Made by a program: the position numbers and the translations under genes. Source: JBAXTZ01 sp037129925 (GTDB taxonomy: Bacteria; Bacillota; Negativicutes; JBAXTZ01). Taken from it: a stretch of 64,000 nucleotides of DNA. The notes beneath the pieces were generated by a model. It had not been told where the DNA came from. It did not search any database and worked only from the letters and a program-made list of their open reading frames with translations. The stretch covers positions 62,001-126,000 of the forward strand of contig JBAXTZ010000001.1 of assembly GCA_037129925.1 (NCBI GenBank), read 5' to 3'. Below, piece by piece: positions 45,059 through 52,951 of the stretch (position 1 is its first letter; the number at the start of each line of letters is the position of its first letter).

Positions 45059-45836
45059 AATTTATACCCACGCCTTTCAATAGCTCCTTCGCCAAAGCAA
45101 AATATACTTCACTGCCGCGCGATTTGGCATCATACAATGCAATCGGTTGCCCGTAACTCGGCGCCTCGCTCAGGCGCACACTGCGGGGAATGACTGTTGC
45201 AAACACCCGATGCTCTTTTATCGAGCGGACTTCTTCGACTACCTGCGCCGACAGATTAGTCCGGGCATCATACATCGTCATCAGCACCCCTTCTACCGCT
45301 AAAGAGCTGTTCAGGTTGCTTTTAATCAGCTTAATCGTCCGCAATAACTGTGATAAGCCCTCGAGCGCGTAAAATTCGCACTGAATCGGAATCAACACCG
45401 AATCTGCCGCCGTAAAGGCGTTAACCGTAAGCAAACTGAGCGACGGCGGACAATCAATAATAATATACTCAAACTGCTCGCGTAGCGGATCGAGCGCTCG
45501 CTTTAACCGCATCTCCCGCGCCATCAACGACACCAGTTCAATATCCGCACCCGCCAACTGAATGGTCGCCGGCAACAGCATCAGGTTTTCCACCTGTGTC
45601 TGAACGATGACGTTGCCAATTAACCCGCGCTCGTCTTCGCCGACCAGCACATCATAGATACATTCCTTAATAGTATGCTTTTCCACACCCACGCCGCTGG
45701 TAGAATTCCCCTGCGGGTCGATATCCACCAACAAAGTTTTTTTACCCAATAACGCCAGACAGGCGCTCAAATTTACCGCGGTAGTAGTTTTGCCGACGCC
45801 GCCCTTTTGGTTGGCGATGGCGATTATTTTTGCCAC
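45051..45836 (-). CDS. parA: Chromosome-partitioning ATPase ParA (Soj)
   Basis: The 261-residue deviant-Walker ATPase has KGGVGKTTTAVNL at the N-terminus (signature lysine retained), DIDPQGN and IIIDCPPSLSLLTVNA. It drives segregation with ParB. The start is GTG with GGAGG six bases upstream. A perfect inverted repeat with a T-run lies just before the likely promoter. In Firmicutes this pair is usually near oriC, but the flanking genes here are not the usual gidB/rnpA set. Confidence 0.95.
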   Translation of the reverse strand: MAKIIAIANQKGGVGKTTTAVNLSACLALLGKKTLLVDIDPQGNSTSGVGVEKHTIKECIYDVLVGEDERGLIGNVIVQTQVENLMLLPATIQLAGADIELVSLMAREMRLKRALDPLREQFEYIIIDCPPSLSLLTVNAFTAADSVLIPIQCEFYALEGLSQLLRTIKLIKSNLNSSLAVEGVLMTMYDARTNLSAQVVEEVRSIKEHRVFATVIPRSVRLSEAPSYGQPIALYDAKSRGSEVYFALAKELLKGVGINCG

Positions 45837-45879
45837 GAAATTACCTCCGATAGAATATTACAATACATTGTACCAAAAA

Positions 45880-45916
45880 AAACCGGAGATAAGAAGTTTT
45901 TCCTATCTCCGGGGAT
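45880..45916 (-). terminator. Perfect hairpin with T-run upstream of parA
   Basis: CCGGAGATA and TATCTCCGG form a perfect 9-bp stem around 12 bases. On the minus strand it is followed by eight T, and then about 50 bases later by the parA start. As no minus-strand gene lies upstream, it may end antisense transcripts or attenuate parA. It may also be an operator. A possible -10 TACAAT lies at about 45868. Confidence 0.6.
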
Positions 45917-45977
45917 AATTGTGTGAAGCTGACAAACGCCATCAGTATACCAGCTGAAAATTTTTACTGTTGACCAT

Positions 45978-46006
45978 TTGATTATCGCTTAGTTAGAAGC
46001 TATAAT
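45978..46006 (+). promoter_or_regulatory. Sigma70 promoter TTGATT-17-TATAAT with leaderless start
   Basis: TTGATT (45978-45983) and TATAAT (46001-46006) are 17 bases apart. The ATG of the nucleotidyltransferase gene is at 46013, where the transcript would begin, and no ribosome binding site precedes it. This suggests a leaderless mRNA. Confidence 0.6.
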
Positions 46007-46012
46007 ACCATT

Positions 46013-47221
46013 ATGAATAAAATTCAATCAATCCTTGATAAATCCACCAACGCCATCGAGCTAAATTTGTTGTTGCTCGGTCTGCGTATTTATTTAAAAA
46101 CCGAACCGGCATCACATTTGGTCGAATACATTTATTACAACCGCTCTGCCCTTCGCTGGTCGGTGTTTGTGGAGTTGTGCGTAATCCACCGGGTATACCC
46201 GGCAATATTAAAAGTTCTCAAAAGTATGCCTACTGCCGGAATTCCCACAGAAACAATCAGCCAGCTCGAGCAGCAACGATCACTTGGTCTGCGTCAGTCG
46301 CTTCAACTAGCCACCGAAACCGTCCGAGTAACCGAACTGCTCGAAACCAACGGCATTCGTGTAATCGTGCTCAAAGGTGCGGCGCTGGCGTTGCAGTTGT
46401 ACAGCGATATCGGTATGCGACCAACGCGTGATGTTGATTTGCTGGTTGATAAGAGCGACGCATTGAAAGCCTGCAGTCTGCTCGAGCAGCTTGGTTACCA
46501 ACCGCACTTCGAAGTGTTTTCCAGTAAATCCACAAAAAAACAACAAAGTTTTTTGTGTAAAATGTATCATCACGAAGAATTTTATGGCATAAACTATTCT
46601 GTCGAAATTCATTGGGATATTCAACGTTGGATTGATGAAACGACCGATTTTGAAAAAATGTTTTTTGAAGCCGACAAATTCATCTTGTCTGATCGCATTA
46701 TTCGCGGTGTCGGCGCTACAGCTTTGTTTGATTACCTCGCAACGCACGGGGCATCTCATGGCTGGTGTCGGCTGCGTTGGCTTTTGGATATTGCGTTGCT
46801 TGTTCAACAGCACCAGAAAAATAATCCACCAAAAGATACTGATTTTTCAGATTTTGCATATCAAGCACTAATTTTAGTTCACTGTTTGCTCGGAATATCC
46901 GTTAATTGTAAAGTTCTACAACAAATTACAGCAAAACAAGCCGACATCGCCAATAAGGCTACGGGCTATCTTGCAAGCTATTCTGGCGATTTGTCGGCAA
47001 CTTTTTCTCGAGAATATTTTATTTATATCGATTATGTATTAAGAATATATTTCAAACGCAATTACCTACTGAATTTTATTTTCATCTTTTTCTCGCCCAA
47101 CAGTTTAGACTTCAAAACTGTTTCCCTTCCCGACAAAATGTTTTGGTTATATTATCCGCTCAAGCCGTTTATCTGGATTGTTCGGGCGGTCAAAAGCTGG
47201 CGAAAAAGTGTTAGTGGCTAA
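46013..47221 (+). CDS. Nucleotidyltransferase of the RiPP-cluster type (NTP_transf_5-like)
   Basis: The 402-residue protein has an N-terminal helical part. A nucleotidyltransferase core follows around residues 105-165 with VLKGAALALQLY and RPTRDVDLLVDK (catalytic DxD), then a long helical C-terminus. Similar proteins occur in lasso-peptide and other RiPP clusters and near PqqD-like proteins. A PqqD-like gene follows 65 bases downstream. I see no precursor peptide, lasso cyclase or leader protease nearby, so the product is unknown. The start is at a predicted +1 without a ribosome site. Confidence 0.65.
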   Translation: MNKIQSILDKSTNAIELNLLLLGLRIYLKTEPASHLVEYIYYNRSALRWSVFVELCVIHRVYPAILKVLKSMPTAGIPTETISQLEQQRSLGLRQSLQLATETVRVTELLETNGIRVIVLKGAALALQLYSDIGMRPTRDVDLLVDKSDALKACSLLEQLGYQPHFEVFSSKSTKKQQSFLCKMYHHEEFYGINYSVEIHWDIQRWIDETTDFEKMFFEADKFILSDRIIRGVGATALFDYLATHGASHGWCRLRWLLDIALLVQQHQKNNPPKDTDFSDFAYQALILVHCLLGISVNCKVLQQITAKQADIANKATGYLASYSGDLSATFSREYFIYIDYVLRIYFKRNYLLNFIFIFFSPNSLDFKTVSLPDKMFWLYYPLKPFIWIVRAVKSWRKSVSG

Positions 47222-47278
47222 AGACGTAAAGTTATTAAGTAGCATAGGAAGTGGTAAAGCATCAAAGTTTTAAGGGAG
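47222..47278. repeat. Heptamer array, AAAGTTA type
   Basis: About seven degenerate 7-bp units (such as TAAAGTT, ATTAAGT, TAAAGCA) fill the spacer from the nucleotidyltransferase stop to the PqqD-like gene's ribosome site. Confidence 0.55.
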
Positions 47279-47286
47279 AATTAATA

Positions 47287-47583
47287 ATGTTGAACAGCAG
47301 CAGCATAATCGTTCGCACCAACAAAATCATCACCGCCGACATGGACGGCGATACCGCGCTAATGAGTGTGAACAATGGTGCTTACTATGGTCTTGGAAAA
47401 GTGGGAACGGCAATTTGGAACGAACTTGCCGCACCACTGACAGTCGCCGCGCTCATTGAAAAACTCTGCCAACGTTTCGCAGTAAGCGCAACTCAATGCG
47501 AGCAAGACATTCAGCCATTCCTTGGCGATATGCTCGCCGAAAAATTAATCGAACTGGCAAACGAGAAGTCGTCTAATAATTAA
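47287..47583 (+). CDS. PqqD-family peptide-recognition protein
   Basis: The 98-residue protein has the PqqD winged-helix fold (RiPP recognition element). The N-terminal strand region contains MDGDTALMSVNNGAYYGLGKVGTAIW, followed by a helix with PLTVAALIEKLCQRF and a C-terminal helix with FLGDMLAEKLIEL. The start at 47287 has GGGAG nine bases upstream; the frame is open to 47251 without a better start. PqqD proteins bind leader peptides for modifying enzymes. The pairing with a nucleotidyltransferase fits a RiPP or remnant RiPP context. A terminator follows at 47704. Confidence 0.75.
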   Translation: MLNSSSIIVRTNKIITADMDGDTALMSVNNGAYYGLGKVGTAIWNELAAPLTVAALIEKLCQRFAVSATQCEQDIQPFLGDMLAEKLIELANEKSSNN

Positions 47584-47703
47584 TTTGTCAATTGACCGCT
47601 CACACCACCGTACTTACTGTTCGGTATAAGGCGGTTAAGCAATTACTCAACTACCACTTCTTGTGTTACTCATTTGCTTTTATTTTATTATTGTTAAGCA
47701 CCC

Positions 47704-47743
47704 CAAAAAAAGAGCCCGTCGTTACCGACGAGGCTCTTTTTGG
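47704..47743. terminator. Bidirectional terminator
   Basis: AAAAAGAGCC and GGCTCTTTTT pair, with an inner GTCG/CGAC stem. It lies between the PqqD-like gene and the convergent HdeD-like gene. Confidence 0.8.
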
Positions 47744-47744
47744 G

Positions 47745-48251
47745 TTAGTTGCGGTATTTCGAGTTTATCGCGATAATGGTAAATCCTTTAAATATCAAGT
47801 TTATTCCAAAAAACGTACCCAATATCCAGTCCGCAGCAAATGGCTTGCTCATCAACATCGAAAACACCAGATACCCGAGTAGTAAAGAAATAATACCGTT
47901 GAATACATACCAAATCCGTCGTTCGCTCTTAATAAATGCGGCGAAGATTCGGAATACGCCGTCAACGATAAAGTACCCCGCCAAAATCATCACGATAAAG
48001 GAAATGCCAATCAGCGGATGCACCCAAAGTGAAGTTCCGCAAAGAATAGTAATGATGCCAAAAATCGTCCACAGCGTTTTGTAGCCGGCTCCCTTGATTC
48101 TATAGGCTTGAAACAACTCCGCTACCCCGGCAACCACTAATGCGACTGCCAAATATAGCACACTGGCAACTCCCGCCAAAACTGGCCAAACAACTGCCGC
48201 CAACCCCAATAGCACCAATATGATTCCAATAATTTTCCCCATTGCTCTCAT
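47745..48251 (-). CDS. HdeD-like (DUF308) membrane protein
   Basis: The 168-residue protein has six short membrane spans in three DUF308 repeats, with phrases such as GIILVLLGLAAVVWP, GIITILCGTSLWVHPL and FNGIISLLLGYLVF. HdeD in E. coli is tied to acid stress, but the general function is unknown. AGGAG precedes ATG 48251. Confidence 0.8.
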   Translation of the reverse strand: MRAMGKIIGIILVLLGLAAVVWPVLAGVASVLYLAVALVVAGVAELFQAYRIKGAGYKTLWTIFGIITILCGTSLWVHPLIGISFIVMILAGYFIVDGVFRIFAAFIKSERRIWYVFNGIISLLLGYLVFSMLMSKPFAADWILGTFFGINLIFKGFTIIAINSKYRN

Positions 48252-48333
48252 TCAACTCCTTAAAAATTTCTTCGCTAATTATACCACGACATTTTGTGTA
48301 TAGCTACTAGGTTGAAGTCCCTGATTCGGTCAC

Positions 48334-48376
48334 AAAAAAGGGGCTGTGCAGAAAGGTAAAACTTTCCACACAGCCC
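48334..48376 (-). terminator. Terminator of the PAP2 phosphatase gene
   Basis: GGGCTGTG and CACAGCCC pair, with an inner GAAAG/CTTTC stem, followed on the minus strand by six T. Confidence 0.8.
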
Positions 48377-48382
48377 AGTCTG

Positions 48383-48985
48383 TCAAAAACCAAGTTTTTT
48401 CAAAACTTCAAACTTATCAACCAACCGTTCATAAAACATCAACAACGGCTCGACCACTTTATCACAGTGTTCACGATTACGTTCCACTAACCAGGCGCTC
48501 AGCACACCAATAAGCAAACCGGTAACGACATCAAACGGGTAGTGCGCGCCGACATACACCCGAGAAATTGTCACCAACACTGCAAACACCATCAAAAACC
48601 TGCCCAGCCAGCGTTTGCCAAACATAATACTGGTAGAAATTGAACCACCGCCGGCGGCGTGGTCTGATGGAAATGACGAATCCGTGGCGCTCTGATACAA
48701 CAATTTGCTTTCACCATTCAAAAACGGGCGCACGCGAAAGAAAAACGAGCCAACAACAAGATTGACAGTCATGGCAATGATTGCCGAAAAAAAACCGTAT
48801 AGCGCCCGTTTACGATTGGCCAACCGCATTGATTCTGAACGCCCGGAAAACCACATAATCACCAGCACCAATTCGAATATATATGGACCATAAGCCGACA
48901 ATGCAATCATCGAATTATCCAGCCAGGCATATTTCCCTACTATATTACCAAGCAACTGCACAGCTTGATGATCCAGACTAAACAT
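48383..48985 (-). CDS. PAP2-family membrane phosphatase, possible undecaprenyl-diphosphatase
   Basis: The 200-residue protein has about five membrane spans. PAP2 motifs are FRVRPFLNG, SSFPSDHAAG and SRVYVGAHYPFDV, containing the catalytic His residues. BcrC-type members recycle undecaprenyl pyrophosphate for cell-wall synthesis and affect bacitracin tolerance. The exact lipid substrate is not proven. Confidence 0.82.
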   Translation of the reverse strand: MFSLDHQAVQLLGNIVGKYAWLDNSMIALSAYGPYIFELVLVIMWFSGRSESMRLANRKRALYGFFSAIIAMTVNLVVGSFFFRVRPFLNGESKLLYQSATDSSFPSDHAAGGGSISTSIMFGKRWLGRFLMVFAVLVTISRVYVGAHYPFDVVTGLLIGVLSAWLVERNREHCDKVVEPLLMFYERLVDKFEVLKKLGF

Positions 48986-49152
48986 AATAATCCTCTCTAG
49001 TCACTCCGGGGTTTAACGAAAATACAATAATCTAGCTAAATTGTACTCTGCCCTCCTGACCAAACAATGACCAGCGCAGTAATAGCGGCTCAAAGTTAGT
49101 TACAGATTTATGTTATAATTAACGAACCAGACCCACAGAAAGGATTTTTATT

Positions 49153-49941
49153 ATGAACATAGAATTGAAAACGTTCAGCGGACTAACTGCCGGGGATGTC
49201 CGCTATATCGAGGCATTTACGATACCGCAACTGAATCGCACGCGGAAAATCTGGATTTACTTGCCGCCGGAATACAGCCAAGGCGACAGTAAGTTCCCGG
49301 TAATCTATATGCACGACGGGCAAAATTTGTTTTCACCGGATACTGCTTACAGTGGTCACTGGGCGGTCTCTGATTCACTAGAACGTTTATGCAGCGCCGG
49401 CGAAACGCGCGGCGCGATTGTTGTCGGCATCGAAAGCGACGCGCATCGCGAAACTGAGCTAGTTACGCTAACCGATGACTGCGAGCGCTATCTGCAATTC
49501 ATCGTAACCACCCTCAAGCCCTATATCGACAGCAATTTTCGAGTACTGCCGTGGCGGGAAAGCACCGCGATAATGGGTAGCTCTTATGGCGGTCAGACGG
49601 CAATTTTTGCCGCGCTAAAACACCCGGAAATATTTGGGCTTGTCGGAGCATTTTCACCATCTTGGCACGTTACCGCCGCGGTAGTTGCCGAATATGCTAA
49701 ACAATATCCGATAAAATATTTCATCTGCGCCGGAGCAGTGGAAGGCGAATGGGTCGCCCGCAACATCCTCAGGAATTACACCCCGGGCTTTACCCCGAAC
49801 TACAAATTGGTAGCTCAAGCGCTCGAAGCCCAGGGACAAGAAGTCCGCTTGGATGTCGATGACTACGGCGCGCATATCGAACAGTATTGGGCGCGCAAAT
49901 TTCCCCAAGCCTACCAGTATCTATTTCCGACTAATAAATAG
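49153..49941 (+). CDS. Esterase (IroE/esterase-D-like alpha/beta hydrolase)
   Basis: The 262-residue enzyme begins directly with the strand IEAFTIPQLNRTRKIWIYLP. It contains VIYMHDGQNLF, the nucleophile Ser in IMGSSYGGQTAIFAA, and the His in DYGAHIEQYW. This pattern fits the putative-esterase family related to siderophore esterases and feruloyl esterases. No signal peptide is present. AAGGA precedes the ATG, and TATAAT lies about 40 bases upstream. Confidence 0.82.
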   Translation: MNIELKTFSGLTAGDVRYIEAFTIPQLNRTRKIWIYLPPEYSQGDSKFPVIYMHDGQNLFSPDTAYSGHWAVSDSLERLCSAGETRGAIVVGIESDAHRETELVTLTDDCERYLQFIVTTLKPYIDSNFRVLPWRESTAIMGSSYGGQTAIFAALKHPEIFGLVGAFSPSWHVTAAVVAEYAKQYPIKYFICAGAVEGEWVARNILRNYTPGFTPNYKLVAQALEAQGQEVRLDVDDYGAHIEQYWARKFPQAYQYLFPTNK

Positions 49942-50190
49942 CTGGCAAGTTTTTTAGAGCATAATCTCAACGACAAATAACGAGTGCCACCTTTTTGCAA
50001 GAATTTGCTAGCAGCCTTTGCTTTCGCAGCATACTTTTCTCTTGATAGGAAGTAGCCAAAAAATCAAGCGCTGTACTCCGGGCAAACTTGTTCAAAGGCT
50101 ATGCGCTAACTGGCAGCTAGCTGCTTGTAATAAGTATTTATCCTGCACAATGCGCGATAGGCGCCAACGCTATACTGGAATTGTGTAATG
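49942..50190. other. Gene-free stretch
   Basis: About 250 bases between the esterase gene and the terminator of the XRE locus. Apart from a short heptamer-like run (GGCAGCTAGCTGCTTG near 50113-50128) I see no gene, RNA or regulatory site. Confidence 0.4.
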
Positions 50191-50191
50191 C

Positions 50192-50238
50192 AAAAAAATA
50201 ACGTCCGCCGTTTTGTTGGCTGTGGCGTTATTTTTTAC
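50192..50238 (-). terminator. Terminator after the XRE pseudogene
   Basis: AAATAACG and CGTTATTT pair at the base of a hairpin with a partly paired top, followed by a T-run on the minus strand, about 20 bases after the TAA at 50256. Confidence 0.6.
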
Positions 50239-50255
50239 TTCTATCGAGACGGTAT

Positions 50256-50503
50256 TTAGTTGACAAGCACCGCCTCCACAATCTTTTTCAAATCCGGCAC
50301 TTCGGCGCTGCGTTCGTTTAGTACTACCATAAAGGCTATGCAGTGCATTTTCGAAAATGGTGTCTTTTTGGTTTCGATGTTCACTATCGTCTGCCGGGAT
50401 ACGCCCAGCTCTGCCGCCACCTGCGCTGATGTCCAACGGCGGCTTGGCGCAATAGCAGGAATCTGTTATAAACCATTTCGATTGTTTTTTTATTGACACA
50501 CAT
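50256..50503 (-). pseudogene. XRE/Cro-family helix-turn-helix regulator with frameshift
   Basis: ATG 50503 has AAGGAG six bases upstream and reads MCVNKKTIEMVYNRFLLLRQ. The helix-turn-helix then appears in another frame as WTSAQVAAELGVSRQTIVNIE, and that frame continues to a TAA at 50256 with a plausible C-terminus (LKKIVEAVLVN). One base has been gained or lost near 50440. A functional protein would need frameshifting or a sequencing correction. It is preceded by a 21-codon ORF under a Pho-box-like promoter. Confidence 0.6.
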
Positions 50504-50557
50504 AATTAACTCCTTGCATTTTCCAGATTATTATTATTTTAACCGTTTTAGTAAAGC

Positions 50558-50623
50558 TTACCGGCGAATGGGTAATTGGCTTACTAAAAAAGAATTTACC
50601 AAAGTTCTCAATATGGTTTTCAT
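50558..50623 (-). CDS. 21-codon ORF upstream of the XRE gene
   Basis: ATG 50623 has a strong GGAGG five bases upstream. The frame encodes MKTILRTLVNSFLVSQLPIRR and stops at 50558. It is the first ORF behind a promoter with four phased repeats and is followed 54 bases later by the frameshifted XRE gene. It may be a leader peptide, a signalling peptide, or the truncated start of a lost gene. No family is recognisable. Confidence 0.4.
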   Translation of the reverse strand: MKTILRTLVNSFLVSQLPIRR

Positions 50624-50684
50624 TTTTCCTCCAGTAATATGTTTTTTGACAAAAGATTTTGCAATTTGAACGTCCTCTAATCTA

Positions 50685-50740
50685 AGTATAACCGCCAAAT
50701 GTCACAGTTGTGTGTCAGTTTGCATACAGTTGTGTTACAG
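50685..50740 (-). promoter_or_regulatory. Four 11-bp-phased CTGTNAN repeats replacing the -35 of a promoter (Pho-box-like)
   Basis: On the minus strand the 7-mers CTGTAAC, CTGTATG, CTGACAC and CTGTGAC start exactly 11 bases apart, separated by A-rich 4-mers (ACAA, CAAA, ACAA). The last repeat ends 10 bases before TATACT (50685-50690). This is the architecture of a PhoB/OmpR-family activated promoter, with direct repeats on one helix face in place of a -35. It drives the 21-codon ORF and the XRE gene. Confidence 0.65.
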
Positions 50741-50776
50741 TTTTGCTACAATTCCAAAATAATTCGCAAATAAATC

Positions 50777-50813
50777 AAAAACCGCCCGCTATTTCCAACG
50801 GACGGTGCATTTT
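50777..50813 (-). terminator. Terminator of hydE
   Basis: ACCGTCCG and CGGGCGGT pair around ten bases, followed by TTTTT on the minus strand, about 70 bases after the hydE stop. Confidence 0.75.
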
Positions 50814-50884
50814 GTTAAATATTCAGTTCAAATTTTAGCCATTTCTGTTTTCCTCCGGCAAAATGACGATCAAACTGGAACAGA

Positions 50885-51976
50885 TTAGTCTTTTTTCGTG
50901 TAATGCTTGGAGTCGCCCCACTCGTTGAACGCCACGTGGCGACCGACACCTTCGATACGACCGAGCAAACAGCCGCGGCACTCAGCACGTCCCTCGTCCA
51001 TACAGGGCTTTCCTTCATACAACTGATAGTTTTTGCGCACCTCAGTCGGGGTGAGGTTTGGCATGGTGACATTCGCGCCGTAGGTCAGACCGCGTTCCCT
51101 TCCGTCCTTGACAATCGCCTGCAACGCCGTGGTCGCGGCAATATTGACATCTTTTAGCACCAGCCGCACTACAGCAATCATTTTATACGCCAGCAGTAAC
51201 ACTTCGTCTTTGGATAGCGGTTGCTCCCAGCTCCCCATTGGCGTATCATTATGCGCCAAGTACGGGCCCATGCCAATCATATCGATGTCCATGGTTTTAA
51301 AAAACAGCACATCATCGGCCAGCATTTCCAACGTCTGCCCGGGAATCCCAATCATCACACCGGTACCGACCTGAAAGCCGGTTTCCGCCAGCCACTTCAG
51401 ACAGGTTTGCCGTTCAGTCAGTTTTTGACCGGCAGGATGAATACTGGCAAATAGCTGCGGGTTCGTCGATTCAATCCGCAACAGGTAGCGGTGCGCGCCA
51501 GCCGCACGCCAGCGGGCATAAGTAGCCCGACTCTGCTCACCAAGTGACAGTGTAATCCCCACTCCCTGTGGCAATTCCGGTCGCACGGTGCTAGTCTTGA
51601 TGTCCACGATTAACTGCTCGACAAAGTTTATCCAACCCTCATCGCTGCGTTCACCGGCTTGCAGCACAATCGAACCATAACCCTGATCGGCGCACCAGTT
51701 AGCAGCGTCAATTACGTCGCTCTTGGCCAACGTATAGCGCTCGATATTGCTGTTGCCGGCACGGATACCGCAATAATAACAATCCAGCGCGCAAATATTG
51801 GACAGCTCAATCAAGCCGCGATAGTATACGGCATCGCCAACATTATCGACCATTACCTCATGCGCCCGCACCCGCAACGCCTCAATATCTTCCGGCACCG
51901 ACAACGCCAGTAGCTCGACAATGTCGGCTTTGGCTAAATCTTGTTTATGTAGTAGCGTATTTAATCTATCGTTCAT
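50885..51976 (-). CDS. hydE: [FeFe]-hydrogenase maturation radical-SAM protein HydE
   Basis: The 363-residue radical SAM enzyme has the cluster motif CALDCYYC (Cys62, Cys66, Cys69) and a BATS-type C-terminal region. Three cysteines near the end (CMDEGRAECRGC) resemble the extra cluster of HydE. It acts with HydF and HydG in assembling the hydrogenase H-cluster. The start ATG 51976 has GGAG seven bases upstream. hydF, hydG and hydA are not in the window. A HydE-like or PylB-like role is possible if the organism lacks [FeFe] hydrogenase. Confidence 0.85.
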   Translation of the reverse strand: MNDRLNTLLHKQDLAKADIVELLALSVPEDIEALRVRAHEVMVDNVGDAVYYRGLIELSNICALDCYYCGIRAGNSNIERYTLAKSDVIDAANWCADQGYGSIVLQAGERSDEGWINFVEQLIVDIKTSTVRPELPQGVGITLSLGEQSRATYARWRAAGAHRYLLRIESTNPQLFASIHPAGQKLTERQTCLKWLAETGFQVGTGVMIGIPGQTLEMLADDVLFFKTMDIDMIGMGPYLAHNDTPMGSWEQPLSKDEVLLLAYKMIAVVRLVLKDVNIAATTALQAIVKDGRERGLTYGANVTMPNLTPTEVRKNYQLYEGKPCMDEGRAECRGCLLGRIEGVGRHVAFNEWGDSKHYTKKD

Positions 51977-52035
51977 ATCATTCTCCACCTATAAAATCTG
52001 CTATACCAGGCAGTCCTAAGTCAATTTTCCCAAAC

Positions 52036-52070
52036 AAAATAGCAGTAACCTAAACGGTTACTGCTATTTT
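52036..52070 (-). terminator. Terminator of the purine nucleoside phosphorylase gene
   Basis: AAAATAGCAGTAACC and its complement form a perfect 15-bp stem with a 5-base loop, 35 bases after the stop. Its symmetry allows action in both directions. Confidence 0.85.
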
Positions 52071-52105
52071 AACAGAAGATTTTGGTTTATGCCATTACGA
52101 TGTAC

Positions 52106-52951
52106 TCAGATTATTTTTTTTGCAAACTCGCGCACGATTTCCGGCAATATTTTGTGGATGTTCCCCATCGTGGCATCGAGTGTATCCACTACTTCTTTGT
52201 GTGACAGCGGATTGCCGGTCATTCCGGCGGCATAGTTGGTGATACAAGACAGCGCGGCAACTTTCATACCCATCGAATTTGCCACCGTGGCTTCAGGCAC
52301 CGTGGACATGCCCACCGCATCCGCGCCGACGATTTTTGCCAATTTGACTTCTGCCGGAGTTTCATAAGTCGGACCCCAAAACGCCATGTACACGCCTTTG
52401 ACCAATGGCACACCGGTTTTGGCGCCGGCACGCTCGATAATGCCGTTCAAGTCTTTGTTATAGACATTGGTCATATCGCTAAATCGCGGTCCGAGTTCCG
52501 GATGATGTTTTCCCTGCAATGGATTGCTACCCATAAAATTAATATGGTCAGTGATAATCATCAAATCGCCGGGTTTATGGTTAATCCCGCCACAGGCGTT
52601 GCTGGCAAAAAATAGTTCTGCGCCCATCGCTTTGGCGATATAGGCCGGCATAACCACCGGTGTCCAACCCATGCCTTCGTAATAATGTTTCCGCCCTTGA
52701 AATACTAAGAACTCTTTGCCCTCAACTTCCGCCAACGACAACTTGCCGGCATGCCCAACAATGGTCGTCATCCCCAACCCGCAGATGTCGGCGTAGGATA
52801 TTTCTTCCTTGATGTTGAACACTTTTATGGCGTCACTCCAGCCAGAACCGAGCACAAAAGCGCCAAATGGTTTAGCTCCGGCAAAATGGCGGGCGACATC
52901 TTCCGCCGCCGTTTTCAAAGTTTTGATGTCGATAAGTTTAGAATAGCTCAT
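52106..52951 (-). CDS. Purine nucleoside phosphorylase (PNP, trimeric type)
   Basis: The 281-residue enzyme is of the PunA/PNP-II class. It has GSGWSDAIKVF, VFQGRKHYYEG, ASNACGGINHKPGDLMIITDHINFMG and GPTYETPAEV, then GADAVGMSTVPEATVA. It cleaves purine nucleosides to base and ribose-1-phosphate. The ATG overlaps the stop of the MFS gene (ATGA), so the two are coupled. Together with the two purine permeases and the 5'-nucleotidase it points to active purine salvage. Confidence 0.92.
   Translation of the reverse strand: MSYSKLIDIKTLKTAAEDVARHFAGAKPFGAFVLGSGWSDAIKVFNIKEEISYADICGLGMTTIVGHAGKLSLAEVEGKEFLVFQGRKHYYEGMGWTPVVMPAYIAKAMGAELFFASNACGGINHKPGDLMIITDHINFMGSNPLQGKHHPELGPRFSDMTNVYNKDLNGIIERAGAKTGVPLVKGVYMAFWGPTYETPAEVKLAKIVGADAVGMSTVPEATVANSMGMKVAALSCITNYAAGMTGNPLSHKEVVDTLDATMGNIHKILPEIVREFAKKII

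Noticed and set aside
50170..50499. 109-codon minus-strand frame over the XRE locus
   Set aside because: It does not contain the helix-turn-helix motif, which is in another frame. It is a chance frame caused by the frameshift.
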